A DNA stretch of 26,578 bases from DASWJQ01 sp964517315 (GCA_964517315.1 CAZFCJ010000043.1:1-26578); one strand, 5' to 3'; counted from the first letter of the stretch, positions 14,548 through 22,582 are shown. Notes: generated by a model from the sequence alone, not told the origin. Translations and numbers: made by a program.

Positions 14548-14567
14548 AAGCCCCCTTGCGGGTGCTT
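14548..14567. terminator. Hairpin, copy III (one mismatch)
   Basis: AAGCCCCC - TTGC - GGGTGCTT, an 8-position stem with one C-T mismatch, followed by TTTC on plus. The sequence before it (TTAAATGAA) matches that before copy I. Confidence 0.6.
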
Positions 14568-14583
14568 TTCGTCGTGCTCACGG

Positions 14584-14650
14584 TGGCGGAGGCCGGATTC
14601 TCTCCCGCGTCGCTTCGCTCGTGGACCTGCGGCCAGCAATCGTCAGGTTA
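14584..14650 (-). repeat. tRNA 3'-half-like sequence with T-loop insert, copy III
   Basis: On the minus strand the sequence GCCGCAGGT is followed by an insert (about 14601-14624) holding ACGAGCGAAGCGACGCGGG and then by GAATCC-GGCCTCCGCCACC, a T-loop to acceptor end. As in copy I, the stem before the insert does not match the stem after it. Confidence 0.5.
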
Positions 14651-14657
14651 CACAGTG

Positions 14658-14675
14658 CCGCGCCGTCAGGCGCGG
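14658..14675. repeat. Strong short hairpin
   Basis: CCGCGCC - GTCA - GGCGCGG is a perfect 7-bp stem with a 4-nt loop. No T tract follows on either strand. Confidence 0.5.
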
Positions 14676-15449
14676 TGTGAGTGGTAATCCTGAAAGTAGG
14701 GTCTTAAATCGTCAGTCTGGCCTTCTGAGGGTAGCCTGGTGGACTGCGGTTTGCTGGAGCCTCGGCTGCTTGGCTTACACCGTTGATTCAACCCGAGATT
14801 CTGCACGGACGTAGGGAGCCGCTCCACAAATGGATCCAGCTAGGCCCTACCAAATTGGATCCGCCTGGCTGAGATAAGGCAGCTGCGTAACGACAGTTGT
14901 GAACTCATGTCCCCTCGTAAGTACGCGCAGTCTCAGGAGGCAGTTGCCATGGTCCGAACGCCGTGCGCCGATAACAGTCATGATCATGGAACATTCAGTT
15001 CTTGAAAAATAAGCTCCAATACCTTCGTACTGTCCAAGTTTGGGCATGATGGACTAGATTGACTACCCGATCCCGGACTTCAACATCCTGACAAGCCACG
15101 TCTCTTCGTCCAGGCAATAACTTCGTCCATCCTATAGAAAGTGCACCAAGGGATTGGGCCGTTTGCCAGTGTCCTTTCATGAGAATCCCCGACTGGTACG
15201 AGCCAGCAGCCGCCCGCGCAGTTGCTGGGATGTCGGATCGTTGCCACTTCAAAGCCGAACAGACATGCTAGCCCAGTAATAGAAATCCAACCGAAGCCGT
15301 CAGAATCGCAAGGAACCAAAGATTGAGGTAACGGCTTGCAGGAGCACTACTCCGGGCACCAGGATGAATGGAACACCTGCTTACTCGGTATATGGCGCGA
15401 CTCGGACAACTCATACGCCCGTGCGGGCCCATTCATGCGATACGGGTGA
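14676..15449. other. Long region without a supported gene
   Basis: About 770 bases. Three short overlapping minus-strand frames (14847-15319) have no family features, no good ribosome binding sites and disagree in frame. One faint trace is a hydrophobic minus-strand reading, RYLNLWFLAILTASVGFLLLG, that ends at the stop at 15268-15270; it may be the tail of a lost membrane-protein gene. Nothing else was recognised. Confidence 0.5.
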
Positions 15450-16457
15450 TCACCGGTCATTATTCGGAACAGTGATGACAACATGTCCTTTGCGGTGTCC
15501 GCTTTCGACATATCGGTGAGCCGCAGAGGCATGTTCGAGCGGGTAGCGTTTATCGATGACCGCTTTCATCTTCCCCACCTCAATGAGTTCCTTGACATGA
15601 ACCAGATCTTCAGGCTTCTCCAGTGCCAGCGTGCAGATCACTTTCTTGCCGCCCATGATCGAGGTCCAAAGCATTTGGACCAGCTGTTTCGCCTTGAAGC
15701 TGGCCAAGAGGTAGCACCCGTTCTCCTTCAACGAATTCTTGCAGCGCGCAAACGAGCTCTTGCCCAGGATGTCGAAGATAAGATCGTAGGTGTCGCTGCG
15801 CCGGGTGAAATCCTCCTTGCTGTAGTCAATAACCTGATCCGCACCCAAAGACTTCACGAACTCGACTCTGGGCGTGCCGCACACCCCGGTGACTTCGGCG
15901 CCGTAGTGTTTGGTCAGCTGGACCGCGGCCGAACCAATCGCCCCCGAGGCGCCATTGATGAGCACCTTGTGGCCAGGCTGAACGTTTACCTTTCTGAGCA
16001 AGTTCAGGGCAACGATCGCCCCATAGGGAACGACGGCGGCTTCCTCAAACGTCATATTTTCCGGTTTCATCGTCAGCACCCCATCCGCAGGCATACACAG
16101 GTATTCGGCGTAGGTCCCCATCTGAGAACCTCGGTAGCCGAAGACCGGGTCACCTTCGCCTAATTCCTGCACCTCTTCGCCTACCGCTTCAATGACACCG
16201 GCGAACTCACTTCCCAAGATCTTCCTCTTCGGCTCACGCAGGCCAAAGTCGAGACGCGCGATCAGCAAGAAGAGGAAGGGCATATGGAACTCGCCCGGGG
16301 AGATATTCCTCACGTTTCTTGCCACAAGGTCACCGTACTTCACGCTTGTCGCATGAACCCTAACCAGAACCTCATTCTCCTTCGGAACAGGCTGATCCAC
16401 CTCTTCCAGCCGGAGGACGTCAGGCGGTCCATATTGAGTGTAAATAATCGCTTTCAT
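15450..16457 (-). CDS. NAD(P)-dependent MDR-family oxidoreductase (quinone-oxidoreductase-like), copy 1
   Basis: A 335-residue protein. The ATG at 16457 (MKAIIYTQYGPP) is chosen because GGAGA lies six bases upstream; the frame is open further but that part is not protein-like. The GroES-like domain (about 1-130) has VLVRVHATSVKYGD and GSEFAGVIEAVGEEV. The Rossmann domain has the NADP-site motif VLINGASGAIGSAAVQLTKHYGAEVTG and VIDYSKEDF. The catalytic and structural zinc cysteines of alcohol dehydrogenases are missing, which places it with zinc-independent quinone oxidoreductases or enoyl reductases. The substrate is unknown. A clear paralogue lies at 19243-20202, and a DUF6326-like membrane gene is 127 bases upstream. 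Confidence 0.9.
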   Translation of the reverse strand: MKAIIYTQYGPPDVLRLEEVDQPVPKENEVLVRVHATSVKYGDLVARNVRNISPGEFHMPFLFLLIARLDFGLREPKRKILGSEFAGVIEAVGEEVQELGEGDPVFGYRGSQMGTYAEYLCMPADGVLTMKPENMTFEEAAVVPYGAIVALNLLRKVNVQPGHKVLINGASGAIGSAAVQLTKHYGAEVTGVCGTPRVEFVKSLGADQVIDYSKEDFTRRSDTYDLIFDILGKSSFARCKNSLKENGCYLLASFKAKQLVQMLWTSIMGGKKVICTLALEKPEDLVHVKELIEVGKMKAVIDKRYPLEHASAAHRYVESGHRKGHVVITVPNNDR

Positions 16458-16584
16458 CAGCATTCTCCGTCCTATCGACGTGCCCGGCGTCGAGGGCTCG
16501 GGACCACCGCTTCGCAAACTCCTGTCCGTGGGGTCGTTGTCCATCGCCCCAGACCCGCCAGCTCCCGGGCTCCGGGCTCCGCGC

Positions 16585-16953
16585 TCAGGCCATCCAAATC
16601 CAGGCATACCAGACCGTCAAGCCATTGAAGACGAAGCTGACCAGGATCAGGAAGTTGTCATAATGCCCCGGGAAGGGCAAACTAAACAGGCTGAAAATCA
16701 CGAAGAACACCGCCACGCCGATGTTGGCCCAGCGCGCCACCGGGTAGTTCAACGTCAAGGTCAGCACAACCATCACGATCGGCAGCAGCATAATGGCCGC
16801 GATCAGCACCCACATCCACTGAGTGGGGTCGAAGCCGCCGGCGATTTTTCCGGGCTCAAAATCACCGGCAAAGATGCGCAGCACGTCCCCCAAGAGATAG
16901 GTCAGCATCACCGCGACCCAGAGCCCTGACAGAATAATCCTGGTCTCCACCAT
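16585..16953 (-). CDS. DUF6326-like small membrane protein
   Basis: A 122-residue protein with an excellent AGGAGGTGAT site before its ATG. It has four helices: about 8-27 (ILSGLWVAVMLTYLLGDVLRIF), 45-68 (WMWVLIAAIMLLPIVMVVLTLTL), 75-92 and 100-120 (ILVSFVFNGLTVWYAWIW). The opening LSGLWVAVMLTYLLGD, the middle MLLPIVMVVLTL and the W-rich end agree with the DUF6326 pattern as recalled. The family's function is unknown. It lies between the two MDR oxidoreductase genes. Confidence 0.75.
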   Translation of the reverse strand: MVETRIILSGLWVAVMLTYLLGDVLRIFAGDFEPGKIAGGFDPTQWMWVLIAAIMLLPIVMVVLTLTLNYPVARWANIGVAVFFVIFSLFSLPFPGHYDNFLILVSFVFNGLTVWYAWIWMA

Positions 16954-17176
16954 GGCCTATCACCTCCTGATTGCATCAAAAAGCGCGCTGCCCGACCAGA
17001 GTAGATGATCGGGATATTCGCGCAAATAAATGGACTTCCCACACCCGGTCTGCTGAACCAGACTGACGCAGTGCGACGCCGCCGGCCCCCAGCATCTCGG
17101 AGCCACCACCGATGCACATAGAGCGGTGCTCGAATTCCAACCTGGCAGCCGGCATGTCCCCATGATCTGAAGAGGT
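16954..17176. other. Intergenic region
   Basis: About 220 bases between the decayed DUF4386-like gene and the DUF6326-like gene. Only the latter's ribosome binding site (near 16960-16970) was recognised. Confidence 0.5.
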
Positions 17177-17855
17177 CTATTTAAATGACAGAGGGGCTTT
17201 AGCCGCCAAAGGCCAGGCGGCTGCCGGCTGGCACCCCCGCAGAAGGTCAATCCCCACCCACGTGAACCACACAAGCACGGCCAGACCAAAAACCGCCGCC
17301 ACGTTGCCGAGCGTCGGGATGACTGTCAGCAGCCCGCCTGTGCTGGCCGCCATTCCTAAGTACGCCAGGGTCTTGGATAAGCCACCCGTTCGCCTAGCAG
17401 CCCAGTTGATCACCCACAACGAGTCCAAGATCTCCATCTCTCCGCCCAAGCCGTTGACGACGAAGTCGAACGTCAGCCAGATGGATCCTGCTTGAGCCGG
17501 ATCGAACAGCATAGAGTTCCACCAGCCTGCGAATGCCGATCACGGCCACCATGCCGCTGGCCATGACCAGGGCCGCTTAAATCATCCCAAAGACGGTCGG
17601 CGTTCGCGTCCGCCCCGCAGCACCGGCTTTCAGCCGTTCGTGAAGCGCCAGCGCCAGGACCACCAACAAGCTGCCGAACGGGACGAAGGCGACCAGGTAC
17701 GACAGTGTAAGGACCGCCACTTTCTGCACGGGATCGGTGTCGGCGTCCAGGTAGCCGGCGGGAAGCAGCACGGTCCCAGAGACCGCAATGCCCACGACGA
17801 AACTCGTCGCCATCAAAACCGCGGAGATGCCGCCTGCCTTCTGCTGATGCGCCAT
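17177..17855 (-). pseudogene. DUF4386-like membrane protein gene, broken by a stop and a frameshift
   Basis: The frame opens well at ATG 17855 with AAAGGAGGTGA before it and codes for MAHQQKAGGISAVLMATSFV and two or more helices. It stops at a TAA at 17577-17579 after FGMI. Beyond the stop the same frame continues with sensible sequence (AALVMASGMVAVIGIRRLVELYAV). The reading then continues in another frame near 17505-17515, giving DPAQAGSIWLTFDFVVNGLGG, WVINWAARRTGGLSKTLAYLG and FGLAVLVWFTWVGIDLLR, which is the usual C-terminal pattern of this family. One gene of about 225 codons has therefore been hit by one nonsense change and one indel. Sequencing errors could mimic this, but two lesions in one gene favour real decay. 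Confidence 0.8.
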
Positions 17856-18147
17856 GCTTCACCTCCTTTAGTGCGCTGTCCGAGGTCGGACCTTCTGCTG
17901 CCCGAGGACCGCCCTCCCCATATGTTCCCACTGCTTAACCACAGTACATGGTCCGGGCATGAGTTCCCTTTGAAGATTGAGCGACGATGTCGACACTCCT
18001 GTTGACCTCCGGCCTTTTGATGGCGCCGGGACTGCCAAGATCCCAGGACCGCACCGGGGGACGATGGCGGCGGCCAATCTATCCCGCACGTCCGCTCGAT
18101 TCGCGGCGCTGACCCCCACCCCCGGCAGATCGAGATCCCTGGATGCG
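17856..18147. other. Intergenic region
   Basis: About 290 bases between the DUF2306-like gene and the decayed DUF4386-like gene. Apart from the latter's ribosome binding site nothing was recognised. Confidence 0.4.
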
Positions 18148-18804
18148 CTACGGCATCCCACGGGGCCGAACCCCGGCTTCAAGGCGCTTCCGCCACCATA
18201 CGATGACCGGGGTAATGATCACGGTTGGACCCAACCACAGGACGAACGCGGGTTCGAAAGTGAAGTTGACCACCACGAACGCGGTTACCGTGGCAATAGT
18301 CGCACCGAGCATCATCGCCAGATGATCTGCGACCCGCGCCCGGCCGCTCACTCCCCCGGAGCGCAGCGTCCGCAAGTCGGACAGGCTGGTCAGGGCACCG
18401 ATCCCGCCGAAGACCAACAGGGTGATGCCGTTGCTGTCACCGCCCGCCACGAGAAAGGTCCCCAAGCCGATCATCCCCGCCGCGGCCGCCACCATGATCC
18501 CGCCACGCAGCCAGTCGATGAGCGCGGGGGTTCCCCGGCGATTCTTCGCCAGCCGCCAACCGGCGAAGGCGAGATAAAGGCTGAAGACGGCAATTAAGAC
18601 CAGGAACAGACTGGCCCTGATCAGCGCCATCGGGATCGCGGTAAGGAAAACTCCCAGCATCCCCCAAAAGAACGCCTGCCCGGCATAAATGTGCCACCGG
18701 TGAGAGACATTCAACGTCTTGGTGCTGACGGCGGCGACCGCCGCGGTCAACGAGATCGTGCCGGCCAGAATGTGCAGCAGAAGCAGGATGTCAAAGATCG
18801 GCAT
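18148..18804 (-). CDS. DUF2306-like predicted membrane protein
   Basis: A 218-residue protein. ATG 18804 (MPIFDILLLLHILAG) is chosen because the 20 residues before it in the open frame are not membrane-protein-like and GGAAGGG lies upstream. It has about seven helices with patterns typical of DUF2306: LLLLHILAGTISL, SHRWHIYAGQAFFWGML, DHLAMMLGATIATVTAFVVVNF and the closing WLGPTVIITPVIVWW. The spaced His residues in the first, second and sixth helices are notable. The function is unknown. It follows the short fragment at 18871 and the MDR gene at 19243 on the same strand. Confidence 0.8.
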   Translation of the reverse strand: MPIFDILLLLHILAGTISLTAAVAAVSTKTLNVSHRWHIYAGQAFFWGMLGVFLTAIPMALIRASLFLVLIAVFSLYLAFAGWRLAKNRRGTPALIDWLRGGIMVAAAAGMIGLGTFLVAGGDSNGITLLVFGGIGALTSLSDLRTLRSGGVSGRARVADHLAMMLGATIATVTAFVVVNFTFEPAFVLWLGPTVIITPVIVWWRKRLEAGVRPRGMP

Positions 18805-18870
18805 AGAAAAGACCCTTCCCGCGCATGTGTCATCCAAATGGCAGCCGCGCTCGCCGGCCTCCAAGCCGGA

Positions 18871-19230
18871 TCACTCACGATCGACTTCCGAGGCCCGGTT
18901 ACGATCAAGCCCGGCGCAGCGGCGAGGCCAAATACCTGGCTCCGGCTGCTGACCAGCAAACCTGGCGAATATCATCCCCGGTTGGATCGTGGCCGTAATC
19001 AAGAAGTGCGAGATGATCACAGGAGCGAGGCCGCGTCCGCCCACCAAATTCACCACGGCGAAGGCAATAGCAAGGCTCCCGGTTGCCACTACGATCCTCC
19101 AGCCCATCAGGCGATGACCGATCACGATCCCCCAAGCGACACGTGCAGCCCCACAGACCACACCGGATAGGCCGACCTTTCCGAGCGCGAGAATCCCCGC
19201 CGCGGGCAGCAGGCAACTCCGGCTGCTCAT
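18871..19230 (-). CDS. Short membrane protein or gene fragment, unrecognised
   Basis: A 119-residue frame starting 12 bases after the MDR gene's stop. It has three hydrophobic segments (about 5-28, 40-62, 68-90). The segment GGRGLAPVIISHFLITATIQPG faintly recalls the last helices of CPBP-type membrane proteases, but the upstream catalytic Glu pair is missing. The C-terminal 25 residues are charged and irregular. There is no good ribosome binding site. It is either a small protein of the operon or the remnant of a larger one. Confidence 0.4.
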   Translation of the reverse strand: MSSRSCLLPAAGILALGKVGLSGVVCGAARVAWGIVIGHRLMGWRIVVATGSLAIAFAVVNLVGGRGLAPVIISHFLITATIQPGMIFARFAGQQPEPGIWPRRCAGLDRNRASEVDRE

Positions 19231-19242
19231 TCGCCTGCGGCC

Positions 19243-20202
19243 CTACTCGTCGATGAGCACCACGACTTTGGCCCGCGCGTGACGTTTCCCAATATACGCC
19301 AGAGCTTCCGGCGTATCCGCAAGGGGGTAGCTGCGGTCAATGACGGGTTTCACTTGGCCCGCCTCGATCAAATCCTTGAGGAACCCCAGGTCTTCGCCGG
19401 CGTTGGCCTCCGAGAGCAGCGGCCGAGCCTGTTGAGCCGTGAAGACCGAGCGCACGAAGGCCATGAGAAAGTAGCCCATGCCGGCATGACCGCTGTTGGA
19501 CAGAAGCCGACCCTCCGGGCTGAGCACCCTCTTGTATTCGGAGAACGATCGGTTGCCGACGTTGTCCAGAATGAGGTCATAACGTTCTGTGCCGCGCGTG
19601 AAATCCTCCTGCGTGTAGTCGATCACGTGGTGCGCGCCGATTGACCGCACCAAGTCGACGTTCTTAGTGCTGCACACGCCGGTGACTTCGGCGCCGAGGA
19701 AATTGGCGATTTGAACGGCGAAGGTGCCCACTCCCCCGGAGGCGCCGTTGATCAGCACTCTCTGACCGGCTCCCAAGCGGCCAGCATCACGCAGGTTGTG
19801 GAGGGCGGCAAGCGCGGAGGTGGGCACGGCGGCCGCCTCGGCGAAGGTGAGGTTGGACGGCATCGACGCGGCGGTGCGCTCCGGAACAGAGGCGAACTCC
19901 GCGCACGCGCCCTTGCACTCACCGAACACGTGATCCCCCGAACTGAACCGACTGACGTCCTTGCCCACCTCTTCCACGCGGCCGGCGAAGGAAAGACCCA
20001 CGATGTAATCCTTGGGCCTTGGCCAGCCCGCGTAGAACCTGGCCATGTAAGGCGCCCCCCTCATGATGAAGTAGTCACCGGCGTGCAGGCTCGCCGCTTG
20101 CACCCGCACCAGAAGGCGATCCCTCCCGACGATGGGCCGGTTGATCTCCTTCAGCTCGAGCTCCTCTGGGCCACCGTAGGCGTACTGGACGACGGCTTTC
20201 AT
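19243..20202 (-). CDS. NAD(P)-dependent MDR-family oxidoreductase (quinone-oxidoreductase-like), copy 2
   Basis: A 319-residue protein, a paralogue of the one at 15450. The GroES-like domain has LLVRVQAASLHAGDYFIMRG and GLSFAGRVEEVGKDV. The nucleotide-binding domain has VLINGASGGVGTFAVQIANFLGAEVTG and HHVIDYTQEDFTRG, and the end is the usual YPLADTPEALAYI. The zinc ligands of alcohol dehydrogenases are absent. Membrane-protein genes of unknown function follow on the same strand. It is transcribed divergently from the ArsR-type operon 461 bases away and could be one of that repressor's targets; that is inference. Confidence 0.9.
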   Translation of the reverse strand: MKAVVQYAYGGPEELELKEINRPIVGRDRLLVRVQAASLHAGDYFIMRGAPYMARFYAGWPRPKDYIVGLSFAGRVEEVGKDVSRFSSGDHVFGECKGACAEFASVPERTAASMPSNLTFAEAAAVPTSALAALHNLRDAGRLGAGQRVLINGASGGVGTFAVQIANFLGAEVTGVCSTKNVDLVRSIGAHHVIDYTQEDFTRGTERYDLILDNVGNRSFSEYKRVLSPEGRLLSNSGHAGMGYFLMAFVRSVFTAQQARPLLSEANAGEDLGFLKDLIEAGQVKPVIDRSYPLADTPEALAYIGKRHARAKVVVLIDE

Positions 20203-20591
20203 CGAGTTGCCTCAGCTCCAGCAGGAGGGCCGGACTCGAACCGCGTCGAATGACTTTGTACAGGCCGGGAGGAGGCGCCGAGCTGTCACGGCCTCGATAA
20301 CGTATCTCCACATCATGAACCGCTGCTCCTAATCCCCGCCCAGCGAGGGTGAGTACAAGCGGCAAACATTCTTATCATGAACGATCGCCGGCTTTCCTTC
20401 CCCTAGAGGTTGAGGCGCCCCCTCCTAGGCATCTTCCCCCTCTGCTCCAGCCTGTCCACGAAACCTTGCGCAAGCGACCTTTCGGGATGGTACTGCTGAC
20501 CGTCGCTGCGGTCAAACCCCGACCTGCTGCCTTTTTTCCAGCTGCCGGGGAGCGACCCTACCATTTCACCCCTGAGAACCGGAAATGCAAC
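20203..20591. other. Divergent intergenic region with a tRNA T-arm-like fragment
   Basis: No gene is supported; an open frame joined to the ArsR-type gene from 20349 reads as noise. On the minus strand, near 20215-20265, CTGTACAAAG and GCGGTTCGAGTCCGGCCCTCCTGCT resemble an anticodon-loop remnant and the T loop to acceptor end of a tRNA, but no cloverleaf forms. Confidence 0.35.
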
Positions 20592-20620
20592 TTGACAAAT
20601 CACGCAGTCATCTGTATATT
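20592..20620 (+). promoter_or_regulatory. Near-consensus sigma-70-type promoter of the ArsR operon
   Basis: TTGACA (20592-20597), a 17-base spacer, and TATATT (20615-20620). The gene starts 43 bases later. An imperfect AT-rich dyad, TATATTAGCTATCAGTTATA, runs from the -10 box across the start point, where an ArsR-type repressor would be expected to bind. Confidence 0.8.
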
Positions 20621-20663
20621 AGCTATCAGTTATATAAACCGTCCGTTATTTAGACTGGGAAGC

Positions 20664-21011
20664 ATGTCGGAAGATCAGCTCAGCGTAATCTTCGCCGCCT
20701 TGGCCAATCCGACCCGCCGGGAGATCTTGGCCCAACTGACGACCGGCACGAAAACGGTGACCGAGCTGGCAGAGCCGTTCGACATGACCCAGCCGGCCAT
20801 CAGCAAGCACCTCAAGGTGCTGGAGAGGTCCAAGTTGATCGAGCGTAGCCGGCGGGCCCAGTACCGTCCATGCACGCTGCACCCCGAACCGCTCAAGGCC
20901 GTCGATCAATGGCTCGAAATCTATCGCCAGTTCTTCGAGGAGAGCTTCGACCGCCTCGACGAGTACCTCGAACGCATTCAGCGAAAGGAGAAGGACGATG
21001 GAGGAAAATAA
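20664..21011 (+). CDS. ArsR-family winged-helix repressor (metal-site-free type)
   Basis: A 115-residue DNA-binding protein. ATG 20664 is chosen because the promoter at 20592-20620 lies inside any longer frame. The winged helix-turn-helix shows IFAALANPTRREILAQL, VTELAEPFDMTQPAISKHLKVLERSKLIERS and RAQYRPCTLHP. The ELCVCDL metal motif of ArsR and SmtB is absent, so it belongs to the stand-alone subgroup often coupled to SRPBCC genes. The C-terminus is a long charged helix (QFFEESFDRLDEYLERIQRK). It overlaps the next gene by 14 bases. It probably represses its own operon through the dyad near the start point. Confidence 0.93.
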   Translation: MSEDQLSVIFAALANPTRREILAQLTTGTKTVTELAEPFDMTQPAISKHLKVLERSKLIERSRRAQYRPCTLHPEPLKAVDQWLEIYRQFFEESFDRLDEYLERIQRKEKDDGGK

Positions 21012-21501
21012 GATGGACGTCAGGACGACCGATCGCGAATTGTTCATGAGCCGGGTTTTTGATGCCCCCCGCCAACGGGTGTTTGAGGCGTTCACCAGCT
21101 GCGAGCACCTGAGCCACTGGTGGGGACCGCGGGAATGGCCGATGAAGGAGTGCACCCTGGACTTTCGCCCGGGCGGAGAGTGGCACTACTGCTTGCGCGG
21201 CCCAAATCCAGGCGACGAGTCGTGGGGCAAGGCCATTTACCAGGAGATCGTCGCCCCTGAGCGCATCGTCTATCGCGACTACTTCTCGGATGAGGAGGGC
21301 AACATCAACCCGGATATGCCGTCTGTGCGGGGGACGTTCGAGCTCGTCGACGAAGACGGCAAGACGAGGCTCAAAAGCCGTTCCCGCTACGAAGACCCTT
21401 CCGACCTGGAAAAGGTATTGGATATGGGCATGGTCGAGGGGATGACCAGTTCGCTGGACCGGCTGGAAGAGCACTTCGAAAAGATCGAAAAGGGGAGCTA
21501 A
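20998..21501 (+). CDS. SRPBCC/AHSA1-domain protein
   Basis: A 167-residue protein from ATG 20998; ATG 21013, with GGAGG eight bases before it, is an equally good start. It follows the AHSA1-like START fold: ELFMSRVFDAPRQRVFEAFTSCEHLSHWWGP, FRPGGEWHYCLRGP, YQEIVAPERIVYRDYFSDEEG, and the long C-terminal helix MVEGMTSSLDRLEEHFEKI. These proteins form a hydrophobic pocket; their ligands are mostly unknown. The gene's start lies within the ArsR gene's end, so translation is coupled, a common arrangement for this pair. Confidence 0.93.
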   Translation: MEENKMDVRTTDRELFMSRVFDAPRQRVFEAFTSCEHLSHWWGPREWPMKECTLDFRPGGEWHYCLRGPNPGDESWGKAIYQEIVAPERIVYRDYFSDEEGNINPDMPSVRGTFELVDEDGKTRLKSRSRYEDPSDLEKVLDMGMVEGMTSSLDRLEEHFEKIEKGS

Positions 21502-21645
21502 GCGCCCTAGCGTCCGGCATCCACACCTCCGTGAATTATCAATGGTCGGAGACAGGGCGCGACGAGGGACCGATCCGAAGCTAGAAGAGCATTCGGCGCC
21601 ATATGACAGTATGATGGATTACGCGACAACTGAAAGGATGTGTCC

Positions 21646-22542
21646 ATGAAACCCATCACACCCCATTTGTGGTTTGACAAAGAGGCACGGGAGGCGGCAG
21701 AACTTTATACTTCCACGTTGGAGAACTCGCAGATCACAAATGTAACCACCCTGCGGGATACACCCTCCGGGGATACTGACAGCGTTTCGTTCACCTTGTC
21801 GGGCCAAGACTTCATGGCGATCAGCGCCGGCCCGCTCTTCCAATTCAATCCGTCCATTTCATTCCACGTGAAGTGTCGGACAAAGGATGAAGCCGATGCG
21901 GCCTGGGAGAAGCTGTCCAGATCTGGCGCTGTCCTCATGGAATATGGGGAGTATCCGTGGAGCGAGCGGTACGGGTGGGCACAGGACAGGTACGGTCTCT
22001 CATGGCAGGTGATCTTTGCTGGTGAGGCCGAGTTCGCGCAGAAGATCACACCCGTACTCCTGTTCGTCGGCGACGTGTGCGGCAAAGCCGAGGAGGCAGT
22101 CAAGTTCTACACCGAGGTATTCTCCACGAGGGAAGCTTCTTCCAAGATTGACGACATCCAACGCTATGGAAAGGGGGAGGAACCGGACAGAGTAGGGACC
22201 GTGAAGTACGCTACTTTCACACTGGAAGGCATGGAGTTCGGCGCCTTGGACTCCGCCCACGACCACGATTTCGAGTTCAATGAAGCGATCTCGTTGATGG
22301 TGCACTGCGAAACCCAAGAGGAGATTGATTACTTCTGGGACAGGCTGTCCGCGGTGCCGGAGGCCGAGCAGTGCGGATGGCTCAAGGACAAGTATGGGGT
22401 GTCCTGGCAGATTGTTCCCACCGCGATGGACGAGATGATGAGGGACGGAGACGAGAAGAGCATCGCGCGGGTCACGGAAGCCTTCCTCAAAATGAAGAAG
22501 TTCGATCTTGCAGAACTTCAGGCCGCGTATGAAGCCCGCTAG
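21646..22542 (+). CDS. Two-domain VOC-superfamily protein (PhnB-like)
   Basis: A 298-residue protein from ATG 21646 (GAAAGG upstream; a GTG two codons earlier is less likely). It holds two tandem PhnB-type VOC domains. Domain 1 (about 1-125) has ITPHLWFDKEAREAAELYTSTL and ends in WAQDRYGLSWQVIF. Domain 2 (about 133-262) has ITPVLLFVGDVCGKAEEAVKFYTEVF and WLKDKYGVSWQIVP. The tail FLKMKKFDLAELQAAYE is typical. Such proteins bind metal-dependent or small-molecule substrates in some cases; for this subgroup no reaction is established. It follows the SRPBCC gene by 144 bases and may share its transcript. Confidence 0.92.
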   Translation: MKPITPHLWFDKEAREAAELYTSTLENSQITNVTTLRDTPSGDTDSVSFTLSGQDFMAISAGPLFQFNPSISFHVKCRTKDEADAAWEKLSRSGAVLMEYGEYPWSERYGWAQDRYGLSWQVIFAGEAEFAQKITPVLLFVGDVCGKAEEAVKFYTEVFSTREASSKIDDIQRYGKGEEPDRVGTVKYATFTLEGMEFGALDSAHDHDFEFNEAISLMVHCETQEEIDYFWDRLSAVPEAEQCGWLKDKYGVSWQIVPTAMDEMMRDGDEKSIARVTEAFLKMKKFDLAELQAAYEAR

Positions 22543-22582
22543 ATAATAGAAGGGCCCCAGAGGAGCAAGAAGGAGAAGGACG

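Noticed and set aside
14847..15319. Three overlapping short minus-strand genes
   Set aside because: They conflict in frame, lack ribosome binding sites and show no recognisable domain.
16458..16607. Longer start for MDR oxidoreductase copy 1
   Set aside because: Family members begin at MKAI, a ribosome binding site fits 16457, and the upstream residues are low-complexity.
20349..20663. N-terminal extension of the ArsR-type gene
   Set aside because: The reading is not protein-like and contains the near-consensus promoter; homologues start at the equivalent of 20664.
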